Positions 1-12,900 of a DNA stretch of 64,000 bases are shown here, one piece after another. This DNA comes from Nemopilema nomurai. Taxonomy: Eukaryota > Cnidaria > Scyphozoa > Rhizostomeae > Rhizostomatidae. The translations under genes and the position numbers were made by a program. Every line of letters starts with the position of its first letter. Positions within the stretch are counted from its first letter, which is position 1. Where the stretch lies: positions 1,181,731 through 1,245,730 of the forward strand of contig ML133442.1 in assembly GCA_003864495.1 (NCBI GenBank). The letters are read 5' to 3'. A model generated the notes under the pieces. The model did no database searches. It was not told where the DNA came from and saw nothing but the letters and a program-made list of their open reading frames with translations.

Positions 1-76
1 AGTGTTTCCGTTTTTTAATAAAAGGATGAAGCCAATCATTTAAACTATTGTGTGCTTAATAAAACACGACAAAATT

Positions 77-976
77 TTAGTACCTGAAATGAGTATCTGC
101 TTCTCTAAGCTCGTCAATAAGGTCCAGCAACTTGACAGCTGGTCCAAGCTTAAGTCCCATATAGCTGATCACAATGTCTCTTTTAAGCAGAAGTAGAGCT
201 TTTCCGTCTATGTCCTGAAAGGAAACAAGAATTGGACCAATTGGAAATTATCAAGCTCAATATCTCAAGTAGATCAACGACCAGCGAAGCTGAAACAATT
301 ATATTAAGGGAATATGCCTCTGGTATATCAAGCGTGGATATTTTGTTACATCGATTTATTAGGTTAACAAAAGCCAATCGATGAGTTATCAATAAATAAA
401 ATATTGTGAACTTGAAGGATTTGCTTCAATCACAGCAGCAAAAGACAATGCCAAGATTCACCATAAAAGGTTTAGTGTTCTTATGATTTTTGCACTGAAA
501 AATGTCCTCTATTGTATTGGTAAAAATTGTCGTGTTTCAAAGGGAAGGGAATACAGGAACCCCCTCTAAAAGCCCAAACAGTCAACCTTCTTGCCTAAAT
601 ATCCCAGATCATTCTCACTACAGAAATGACTAAAAACAAGACGATGAATATGGTAGCATATCCGGTCTTAATACCTACCTGAAATTTCACATTCGACAGG
701 AATTTTAGACGAAAAATCAGATAAAATTACAAAACTCCAATATCTGGTCGTTTAAACCTCATTCCAGTTCAGTAGAATACACTGGCTGTTCAAAGCATCA
801 CTTGTCTGCCGTGGCTATTGGGTAATCCAATGCTGAACAGAATTGTTGCAGAGAAGATAAAAGACTTACGTTGTCCCGAAAAACGTCCGAATACTCTTTT
901 AAATCGGTTTTTTCGATGAATTCAGCAACGTAATCTACAGACCACGATCGCGGTGCTGATGTCACGTGTGATTGAA
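77..976 (-). other. Scm exons 14-15: SPM-type SAM domain and C-terminus
   Basis: Exon 976-870 reads RSWSVDYVAEFIEKTDLKEY and ends FRDN. After a 655-nt intron, exon 214-77 continues DIDGKALLLLKRDIVISYMG, LKLGPAVKLLDLIDEL, then stops. IDGKALLLL and MGLKLGPALKL are the hallmarks of the SPM class shared by Scm, Sfmbt and Polyhomeotic. The domain is whole and ends about 10 residues before the stop, as usual for Scm. Confidence 0.93.
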
Positions 977-3900
977 CTAAAGAAAAGAACATAAAACATA
1001 GTAAACAAATTGATTGGAAAGACCAGACATTTGCTGGAAAAGAAATTTCTTATCAAAATATAAAACTAGGAATAAAAGCAAGAGATTAAGAGAACTAACA
1101 ATATTGAAGTTCCACGCCACGGGGAAAGAAAGAATTGATCTTGCTAATGATGAAATCTTCTCAAAAATTATTCTTTACGGGAGACAATATCAAATTTCAC
1201 TATAATACTAATTTACTGCAAGTTTTAAATAATTTAAGTCCTTAACAATGTATAAAAAGATCAAAAGCGAGATAAGAGGTTCAGAAAAACACTTTTTCGC
1301 TTGACACCACCAGAGTCTGCAAAGGTCTGGAAACGAGCAAAAGCTGGCCAAATAAAAAGCCAGTTGCGGATCCACATCCCTATAAATGGTGCATTACACA
1401 GTTCTCTCACCTGACTACACCTATCTAATGCCGAGCAAGCAAAACTTGCGTGTGTTGAATTCGTATACTTTTATGCTCTAAGTTTAGATACAGTTGGTAT
1501 ATTTGGATATTGAATATTGTTGAATATTTGTCTAGTCATTTGTAAAAACCCCATTTAGTTAAGATCTACGTATCGAATATGTATTTTCAATGAAAGCGTC
1601 GAAGCAGTGAATTAAATCGTGGATGCATTTATTGGAGTAAAAAAGATGGGCGACTATTGCAATGTTGTTTCGCAAAAGAAGTGAACACAAATACTGCATT
1701 TTATTGCTAATTTACATTTTTTCGAAAACAGAACTTGAAGAGTTGAAGATGAAGGTATCATTAGCAAAAGCTCGAAGCTAGCCGGAATGGAGAATGTATT
1801 GCAGGCGCTGAGCTTACAATAGCAGTGTTAATTACAGAAGCCAAAAAAAGATGTGCCCGTTCAATTAGCAAAATACGAAAAAGATTCAAGTCAGACGAAA
1901 AAACGTACAAGAGCTTACTCCATGTTTAACGTTTCTTATCCTTTATTAACAGTTGGTAAGAGTATTCTAGCTGATTAAAACCACCTTCAGTCGGGAAAAG
2001 CTATTCAGTGAGTTTGAATCAACGAACAGATGACAGCTGGTCATACAAACAGCGACGGATGAAAAGTTTACCAAAGGAGGCCGAAAAACAATGAGAAGAA
2101 AAATAGGTGATAGACAGTGTAACGCCAGAAACCTAGTCAGAACAGCAGGAATGGTTACTCAGTAGCACCTGGCAGCAACGAAAACCTAAACAGAACGAGA
2201 GAAAAAAGACTGATTTGAATCTAGTTGATAAGTCGATTGAAATCAAAGCCGTCCTGTTAGTACAGTGGCAAGCAACTTTGAGCGTACTGCGTCATTGCCT
2301 TTGACATTTGCGTGCAAAACGGACAGATAACTTAGTCTGAATGAGAGGAGCCATCGACTTTTAATCAACTTTATCCATAGGAAAAGGTGATTATTCCACC
2401 AGAAATCTCGCAAAACATCGAAAAAGCAAACGAAAACAGTAAATTTGAGAAAGTGTTTGCACCTATCCAGCAGATTAGGATCCTGTGGCAGCAGAAAGCG
2501 TCAATTGTTAACGTTTTGGAAGATGACACGTGATTCAGCAGCGCCTTTAAATTGATGTTATACTTTCCAAGTTTGAATGCTGAATTCGTCTGGCAAATAG
2601 TTATTTCCTGAATGCCAACCGAATACTTTTACGGAAAAAGTCGGAAACTTGAAAGACATATTCCTATCAGATTTTTCTTTTCAAGGACTTGTTCTCTGGA
2701 AAAAAATTTTTTCGTATTGCAGAACTTCAAAATAGAATGAAATAGTAGAACCATAACGTTTCATATGAGTTTTTGAGTCTGTAAAAAATCAGTGCAAAAT
2801 TCTATGACATGTGGACAGAAAGAGTTCGTCTATTCACGTTTGTCTAAAATCGGTTGAGATATGGCTAATAAAGATTTGAAGTTTGCTTATGAATCACTGT
2901 TATTTCGGCTCTGTTTATAAAGTTATGAACAGAGAACAACAGAAAGAGGTTTGATGGGGAATGGGACAATACACATGTGGCGATTTGGTGTATTTCATGG
3001 TGCTATTTTAGGATATGCATCAGACTTTGACCACTCATCTTTGAAGGCGGTGAGGAAATGTTTGGTAGCACCGTCCGATCCGTCTGAGAGCATGCAAACG
3101 TCGGAAAATGACATACGCCACACGAACTAAAACGCAGTATAATCAAGTGTTTCTTAGCGTATATACAATTAACAATAGAGAAACAAATTATTGAAGAAAT
3201 ATTAACATACCCTTACCTGAATTACGCCTTTTTCGCTTTGGAAATTCTCTCGAGTCAGCCCTGGCTTCAGTAATATCCGCCGCATTGACAGCGGTTGAGT
3301 CTGGAGTGCTAGAAATGCACACGGGCAAACTGCTTTCCGTTGATGCATCAGACGTGCCATGCGTTCTCTTTCCAGGCAAGCGCTGTCCCTTCGCAGGTTG
3401 TCCCGTTCTACCACACTGCGGACAAGCCGTCTGCAACTCAAAGCCACTTACCAGGTTGGTGCAGCAGCGCAAGTTGTCACAAAACTGTTCCATCACCTTC
3501 CAAAACGTGGAAACTCGATCGACCGTAGAAAGATAGCAGTTGTAAACGACCCCATCGGCCACTGCGTTTATGACCACATTACCACGGCCTAGAATGAAAG
3601 CTTCGCACGATAGAAAGCGTTGTAAAATTACCACAACAGAAAGATAACATGCACGCTTGCAAAATCTTCACCAAAACAGCCTACAGCCCCCAAGCACCCT
3701 TTATCCCCAGGCTCTGCAGTATCACCTCTATCACTTTAATGAAAACGAACGAGCAGTTAGACGTTGGCGTGTCAAGACAGCTGACACAAGGATTAACCAG
3801 AAAACCTAAGTAAGCATTTGCAGCCGTGCTCGTGAATAGATTTTGAAATGTTGGAAATATCCATAAACAGAATCTGAGCTTGAATATTAGGGCCCAAGAT

Positions 3901-6900
3901 TTTGGTTCAAGGTTTCGATAAGTCTAATATATTTGTAGCAATATCGCTTTGATATAAAATTCCTAGAAGCAATGAGATTGAAAGATGGTTCAGTAGTAAA
4001 ACAACCCTTTCCCTTGATTATGAAAATCACTTGATAGCTTGAACAATGCCTACCAAAAGTCCTTGGAACACCTCAGTATTTTCTATGGTTTTGCATTTTT
4101 CACTTTTTTGACACTCAACTAGTTATTAAACCCCCTCATCCCCCCAAAACAATGTTGGTAACAAAGTATAGCATCTAGTCAATATGGGGGAAAGTTTGGT
4201 GTAAAATTGACGCTTCGTTTAGCAGCAGGACAACATTGTTCGTAGGGGGGAGGGGGATGAGTGAACGTGAGTCAAAGAATTGTAGTGTGCCAATAATTTT
4301 GGCAGGCTTTGTAGGCAATTACCAGAAGGTTTAGGCATTGCGGAATACTAAAGTGTAAGTTGAGAAGAATGCACGAGGAGCAAGGGAAAACCTACCGGGC
4401 TTTAAGAATCCGAGCACAGTCTTTGGGTCGTAGGCACAGCGAATCAGGTCCTCCAGAACAGCCTTCAGAACTACACCAATAAACCCTTTGTATGCGGAAG
4501 GAATTAATGAGACCTTCTTCGGGTTCAAGTACGGCCCAGGATTGCAGCCATTGTTGACTGTCACATCAACTGAGGAAAAAGTGAGACACCTCTAGCATTA
4601 TAAAAACTAGCGACGATTAGATGCCTGAATGATACAGCCTATGTTTTACGTCCAATGTCATTTTCAGTTAACCAACCTATTACTACAAGAAGGTTTTCCA
4701 ATGTCTGACTTCATTAATGGAAAGGAGGGAAATGGGAGTGTCAGCTCACCCTTTAGATTCTCGCTAATGGCTCGAAGGGCTTGGTAGGTAGGAGAGAATT
4801 CCCTTAGGACTTATATACTGATTGATGTGAATGGATTTCTGCAGGTTACTACTGGCTACAGACTGTGTGGAGATTCCTGCAGATGTTCTATCTGCTTTTC
4901 TTCCAGGACTAGTCTTAAAGGATTCACACAGGTTTGTGTTGCTATGCAAATAACAGAAGCATTTTCCTGGTTAGTTTCTTAAAACCGGCTGGATTGCTTG
5001 AAAAAAGGGATGTGAAACATAATACAATGAAATAAACCAGAAATGTTTCCCCCACAGGCTTCTAAATAACTAAAGACAGTAATCTTGGTGCACATTGACC
5101 ATCGATACTTGTGAAAGTTTCATCAATTGCCAGGAGTCTGTCGGAAGAGTTCCAACATATTAGTGCAGCTTCGCAATGGTGGAATTCTAGGAGGCTGTTG
5201 ACCTCCAGCGATCCTTACCTTCCCCGTGACCTGATGAAATTAGGTGTGATCTCTTCTCTTTTAAACTCGGAGAGATGTTGCCGCTCGATACATTGTTGTG
5301 TGGAACTCTTTAACAGAAAAAAGTATAAAGCATGACACATTTAGCATGCAGAATCATAATTTTCTAACATAGAGCGCAAATGAGATAGCAATAATTGTAG
5401 CAGTGACACAGTCCATGCATGATTGGCAAAACAACAGAAATTATGAAGCTGGAGTTGTATAATGAAAAGGGAAACCAAAACGGCATATTCCAAGAAGAAA
5501 ATTCAAGATCACCTGATTATAAAATTAGTGGCCTTATCACTAGCATAGGAGGAACTTGGAAAAATCGATTGAACCAAAAAAGATTAATCCTATAATACAT
5601 GGAAGCGGAAGTCTAAAGTTTAAGGGCTGGTAAATGAACATTGCATACTCACATTGGTTGAGGCCGAATCACTGGGACACCTTGAAAAATAAAAGGAAAG
5701 ATGATTTACTTCAATAGCATTAAATGTTTTCAATAAAACCCATAATATTGGGGCAAAGGTTTTTTTTGGTTTTCCGCCAAGAGGCTGCATTTCCACTGAC
5801 TGGGTGGTAAACTATAGTAACATTTATCATAAGACCATAAGTAGAAGAAATAAGACGAAGGAATCAAAAGCGTTAAAGCAGTTTGGGAAAAGCATGGTAG
5901 ACGCGAATGCCAGAGGTAAAAAGGAACCTGACGTATCAGGAAATTGCGGGTAATGCGCCCCAGTGCTGTCAAAAAAGAATTTTCCATTTCTTTACTCTTT
6001 GGGATGAACTCGATTTTGTAGTTGAATAATACACGCAGTTAGACAGCTAAAGACTTTTGTTTTGATCAGAACTCTGGGGCATTATTCGAAAACATGATGA
6101 CGATGGAAATAGGATTATTTGCCATGATCCATCCTTTGTGGGGAAGACATTTGTCAAAGAAGGAAGCATATACTCAACGATCTCCTGTTTCCGAGTGCAA
6201 ATTAAACTGGGCATGTTATAGAGAGAGTATTGGGTACAGACATTTGCAAGTGGGACAAAAAGGCCCGCACTTCGAATCTAACAGCTGCCTTTAGAAGCTC
6301 TAATCTGCATTTGTCATTTACAGCGCTTTATTCCTGTCGCATCCTGAACACGCAAATAGACGGCAAATAACTAAATTCGCAAGAGTGATTCCGACGATGG
6401 GAACAGCGCTGATTTCGCAATGACGCAAGCTTTGACATCGTCGTAAAACAGCCGCGCACAGCCATTACACGGGGAGATCTGTGTTTGGGCGAACAGCACC
6501 AACGATTTGTGCCAACTTTTCCGAGTGGGCCCATATGCCTTTAACATTAGATTCACACCCAAAACCTGATGACCTAGTAGCAAGGGGCTCAATTTACCCT
6601 GGTAATGAGAACTCTTCTAGGTCTACACAAGGGACTGATACACGTAACACACTGACCGCAGCAGGTTTATGAGGGCCTGGTGACATTGGAGGAGTATGAT
6701 TATGTTATCTATCTTATTATCTTTACATTATGTTTCATGTGCTTAAAGTGTTGTTATTATGACTGCGTATTTGGAGTAATGTTGTTGTGTAAAGCGGCTG
6801 ATGTAGTATGCTTATCATTGTTTGTTCAGTGGTGTTCAAGCGTGATGATTGTGCATTTGTTCTGTTTTGTTGTTGTATTGTGTGTGAATGCTCGCAGGGG

Positions 6901-9900
6901 CACTAAATGTGCGTTGCGGTGATTTGTTCTTTGTTTTGGTTTATTATGATTGTCTATTATTTGTAAAGAAAGATTTTTTAAAGGGGAGTTGGGGGATGTT
7001 GGATTGAAGTGAAGTTGGTAAAATGAGAGCGGAAAATTGTGTTCAGGACAGAGCGTTTATTCTTTTGACGCGTCGTTTCACGTGTTGAAAAATGAGGTCT
7101 CCATAAATTTATGTGGTAGAGAACCTATTTGTTACAAGGAGACACAGTGACCCTTCTGTTTTCCACCCTGAAACGTGTTGTTTCATAACCAAATCGACAT
7201 GGGCAGATGTTGGCGAAAAATTTGTGCTATAATGAAATCAACTCAAGGTAACTACAGGACTGAGCCCTTCATTCTTTATGACTTAGCTAATGCAAACAGG
7301 GAATTTAGAGAACTGGCGATGATAAAATAATTTTGGAGAATTACCCTGCTATGTTTCCCAATTGGTAATTGGAAAAGGTGCAGAACTTGGTGCGCTTGCC
7401 TGGCTTCCATGTACCTTTTACGGTATGCATCGGCGACGCGCTGGACCCAGGCCTTCTTGGGAACCTTTTGGCGGCCAAGTTATCAAATTGCGCCATCTTT
7501 CAAACTGACAATAAACCGCGCGAACGAGTGAGCATTGTGACTGAAAATGATTTTGATTGGTTATTGTAGATCACGTGTTCACACAGAGTCGGCGATGCAT
7601 GCCCCAATTAACATTTTCAGTCACTGCCGACGACCCCGACAGAAAAAGGTTGAGCTTGATTCGACTTACATGGAGAGCAAAAGTTGGAACTCACCAGGTG
7701 GCTGCAGAGGGTATCCATTGTTAAAACACCATCCAGCTTGGAACAAGTCCCGGTCGTTGTAATGGGTCCAGTAACCGGTCCCCTTAGCACCATCGAACTC
7801 GATCCGGACCCGGTCACCATCGACTTCAGCTATGGAAGCGACCCGGATCATTGCCGGGTTCTTTTTGTCTACGGCCTCCAGCTTCATCCCGGTCGTGAAT
7901 TTATTTCCTTTCAGCGGGGACGGCTCCTGGCGAGAGGTGGCATATCATACAAGCGATCAAACTCTTTGCAATTAGTAGTCTTTTGCAAAAGCATTGAGAA
8001 TGCCACGGGTTTGGCAGCTAAGCCGTCACTAGAGCAAGTACGTATATAGCAGGGAAATATTTGAATAAAGCTCCCTACGTCACTATTTGCTCATTCTTAG
8101 TGCACGAAGACTTAACAAAATAAAAATTCGAGTAAGACTAGATTAAGTTAGATTGCCTGTTCCTTAATGCTTTTAATCTAAAATGAAAGGTAAACCTTCG
8201 TTTTGTTTGGGGGGTCATTTTGATAGAAAATTTACAAACTTATAATATGAGGCTAATGCCAGGTCTTAAAGCCAGCTTATCTACTTTACTTGTTTGTAAA
8301 TCTTTTCCCATACAAATGCCTTTATGTATATTTTTTGATTAAGAAGGATCACACCTTCCTGTCTCGTTATCCCTAAATACCGAGGTGCCCAAAAACCTTT
8401 CCGCAGGTCTAATTGTGTCTATTTGATGCGACTTGATGAATCTATTATACTGTCTAATGAGTCTTGCAAATCCTATACCCTGTACCACACCTAGGCCGGG
8501 AATTTCTCTCCGTTGTTATCAAGCAGACAGTCATGAAAGCTGACTTTGGAATAAACGCAATCAATGCGAAAACTGACTATTACAACGCAATAATTTGTTA
8601 AATTTCAAAACAGACTTCTATCTAAATGCAGATCAAGGCCTAACCCCAATTGAACTCAACAAGTCTCAGCTGCTCCATTTCAAGACAGTTTACCTCAACT
8701 AACTTCAACTGATTTTGAGAATCACAGTTATTTAAAGATACTTTTAGCCAATGACTCATATTTATGTGAATAACTCATAAAATTGAATAGAAGTACGACC
8801 GTAAATGAGCACAGTTATGTTCAACGTAAATCTGACCATTTCAAGCAACAACTAAGTGCTAAATTAGATATCAAATACATGGCAGAAAACTGAACAAAAT
8901 AGAAGGATACTCAATAAAAATTGCACTTACACTTTTAAATGCACTCATCGGTGCGAGCTCAGCACTTATCAATGCCTTTTTAATGTATTCAGAATACGTC
9001 ATTCCTTCTATTAAAAATCCTGCAAAGCAAATAAAGCTTTCGTTCAAAATGCAGCTAATTTGATATGATTGATTTTATACCAGTGGCACAAAGTACGTGT
9101 GGTAAAAATAACATAGGGTTCGAAATTTTCGAAATCAAATTTAATACTAAAGTTTCGAAATGAAAACATAACTATGAGTTTCGGGGAACAGTAGTTTGGT
9201 TAAGCAGGGTAGCGGTAGGCAAGTGGGTAAGGCGCTTAACTACTATACAAGCCTTCAGGGTTGATCCCTGTTCGCGGCCGGCCCCCAGTTCACTTACCAA
9301 AAGTTGAATACCTTGTTGAAGCATGCCCTTGTGTACGGGAAGGGGCAGGGCCTTTTTAACTAAAAGACTGGGGGCTTGGCCTAGTGGTGGCTCCCCTAGT
9401 TGCCCTGATAAATGCCAACAGATAAGGTCATTCTTCAAGGCGACACACAATGCAAAGAATTGCAGTGCGGAATTTTTGAAAGTTATTCCCATTTTCCGCG
9501 AAAGATTACGTGGTGTTAGCACCACAGTATGATGATACTGAGAGGGAAGACGTTGAAACTTGAAGCAATGCCAACATACTTGAAAGAGGATTCAGTTTGG
9601 ATCTCAGTTCTATAATTCATATCTACATACTAAAATTTCTTCTCTTATTAGCGAGAGGCAACCTAAGCTGAGACATTGATCCACAACTATTTATTCATTC
9701 AAATGGGGAGCTGACAGCAAATTTTGTCCCAAAAGCTGTGTCCAAACATTTTTTACAGGAATTCCTAGTGATTCTTCGTACATTGAAGGGGTCTTCTCCT
9801 TCAAAATGTTTTGCCAAAGGAGTCAAATCCCCGTGAAGAATTAAAAGGTGACCCGAAAAGTGGCGAGGAAAGTTAGAACGTGACCAACGAAATCCCCAAC

Positions 9901-12900
9901 AGAAAGATGTGGAGAATAATCGCCTTTGTCGCGAGAATCCTTGTAATGTGTTGGTCGGTCATTTGTGACTCTGTACCTCATATATGGACGTCTTGCATCC
10001 TTATTTGTGAATCATAACTTGCACCCCGTTTCGTGCAATAAGAGAAACCAAAACTGGCAAAACTGCCATTCAAGTAACATGTATTGTTAAAAGGGGCGCA
10101 AAGGAGGCAACTAAATATCTAAGGATGTTGAAAACCCACGCATTCTAACACATGTTGTAAGAATAAGAAAAGAACCATCTGGAGCCATTTTAATATCAGT
10201 AGAAGCTGAAAGCTTTAAAGTTAGGAAGACACCGTGATTTGCTTAAAAAGCTTAAAAATGCCAATATTTAAAGTGTAATTTTCTCTTTGATCAAGATCTG
10301 ATGACATTTCAATAAGTGTTGGCATACCATGTTTAACAGATCATGGCAAATATAAAATTACACCTCCTTGTCTCCAATGTTATGTATATGTTTGCGGTTT
10401 GCTACGATGGCCTAATAGGATGATTACAGACAACTGGGTTACAAAGAAATAGAAAAATATTTCCAAAATATAGAAAGAATTTCAACAGACTAAATCTTCT
10501 TAACTGTAAATTGAAAAGCTATTATTACCTTTGGGTTTTTGAAGGCTGCCACGATTTCCCTCATACCAACCCACAGGCTGGATGTCGCTGGAGTCACAAA
10601 GCACCCAGATGTCCTCTGACCTCGCGCAACCATCGAGATGTAAGCGCAAGCGTGGTCCGCAGATCGCCGCAACGGTTGCAACGCAAACAGCTGACTCGTT
10701 CCGCGGGTCTTTCGCTTCGAGCTTCATTCCAACTTTGAACAGGTTGGTGGACGGCGTGCGTGACTTAAGATAAAGTGAAATGAGATGAAAAGAGATATAA
10801 GAATAGAGAATAAGACGAAGCTTATCGGAGATTAATACGAGAGAAACAAATACAGATTGAAACAAGCAATGGGACTTGCATCCAGTCCAGCGTCCAAACG
10901 TTTGGAACTGGACGATTTCAAAAACTAGTGAGAGTATAGAAAACAAGGAATCCTTTAATCGTCACCCACTCACTACGCCCGACCATTATAACCTCGTTAC
11001 CGCGATATTGAGCAGACAATTATTGATGAAACAAATTGACTGTCGAAATCGTTTACCTGTCTAAAGCAAGACAAGGGTGCAGAAGCTGAACTCGTTTGCT
11101 TCAAATAATTGACCCAGTTGAAAGCAGCTTCACCCATTCCATAAGAAGGCTCTAAAATTTAATTCAGTTGGAGAATACAGTAATAAGCAACTCAAAGTGA
11201 CTTCTAGTTAAAAAAATACTAGCTATGAATACTAGTCATGGCCAGATTCAACAACTTTACTGATACATCCAAATTTATCGTACATTAGAGAAAATAGAAG
11301 TAAAATGTGAAGGAATGAGAACACCATTTCTGTTTTTGCTCCAACCGATATACTTGCGAGAAACTACTAGCACTTTGTAAGCAACAAAATATTCAGCATT
11401 TAATCCACAGATTCATTTTAACCATTAATCCATGGTCAATTTTATGTAAGCCTTGAAGCATATCCGTAATGGTACATTCAATGCATTTAATCTTACTTAC
11501 CGACCATTGACACAACCCCATGCTGCTCTGGAGTAGATGCACTCTCTGCATTCATGCTTGGCAGCCTAATAGCGTGTGACGCTTGCAAAATACTGCCTGA
11601 CCTCGCGACAACAGGCCGGGGCCTTGGCAAAGGGCCTTCTCGCATTGTTCTTGTCTGAGCGCCAGAGTTATCACTTCGCGGCATCGGCACGTTGTCCATA
11701 CGGCCGCCTCTAGAGCTGCTTGACTCGCCGCAAAGGTTGCTCAAGTTGATGCTTGTGCGAATTGGCGTTCTTTCAGGGTAGACTAAATTTTCCAGTCCGC
11801 AACCAGTTTCTACATTTATGATCTTTAACGCAGCTTGTTCGAAGCACTGCTTTGAGCACAAGCCGGTGCAATAAATTTCGCGTTTTTGAAGATTTGCGGA
11901 ATAATCGTTTAGGCTTCCATAGCTTTTGCACCATGTGCAGCGACCAAATTTTGGCACCTCGCTTCTTGGTTCACTGACTGGTGAGTCGCGATCTTCGTCA
12001 TCCTCTACAAATAATGAAGAGCTTTTCAAGGCATGGAAGATGCATGGAAGATGAGTATGATCCCCTAGCGCTGACTGATACTTCATCGTGACCAGGAAGT
12101 AAATTATTTACTCATTCATCGCTCTCATTCATGGAATCTCAGTCAAAGCTACAAGGTTTGGATCGGTTCTTCGTTTCTTATAATATACTTTCTTTCTTTC
12201 TTCCTTTTCTTCTTTCTATACCTTCAATACTTCAATCTAAAAGAGCAAAACTTCTGTTTAGGCACCATGAAGTATGTTTCGCAGCTCGTTCGATTTACTC
12301 ACTACGATACATTTAGAGTTCAATTAAGTTCTGGACTCCAGTACCATCTAATTTGCCAAAAACCACTTGTGAACTGTCCTGGAAAAAGTTTTATGCCTCC
12401 AATCATGGAAACTTGTTGGCAAAATACCTCCAGATACTATAGGGTTACGTTATATGTTAGATAAACGTCTGTAGAGTCAAGAGTAGAAATTATAGTAATT
12501 ATGTAAAGTAAGAAAACTACAAAAAGCATTAAGAGGTAATAGAACAGGGGAAGTTACAACCACATCCTTACACTTAATTGCTTTACGTCAGAAGAACCAC
12601 ACATAATCAATCTTTTATAAAATCAAACATGAAGATTTGAAACAAATGTATAGATTCAATGAAGATGTTTCTAAGTGCCTCCATTGTAATGCTAGATTTG
12701 AAAAGAAGCCTCGGTCCGGCGATTGTGTGGTCGCGCACATTTTCCAGCATTGGAACTATCTATGAGCAAAAACCAAATATCCGGCATCACAGCACCATCA
12801 AATTGCCCCGCAATCCAGCGTCATCTGCTCCAAAGGATAACATTGCAGCTTCGACATTATGACAAGCGGCAAAATGTCTGGTGGCAAAACTTCAGTTTAA

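Noticed and set aside
1700..2720. Scm intron 14 sequence with short coding-like pieces
   Set aside because: Suspected retroelement remnant, but stops are frequent and no gag or pol motif could be identified.
4764..4849. Extension of the Scm linker exon to the GTGAGC donor at 4749
   Set aside because: An in-frame TAG at 4764-4766 precedes that donor; the donor at 4850/4849 gives the correct phase.
6371..6922. Several frames in Scm intron 8, GC-richer patch
   Set aside because: Possibly a decayed mobile element, but no motif supports a specific call.
9200..9280. tRNA gene
   Set aside because: B box lacks a base and the cloverleaf arms do not pair; SINE-like at best.
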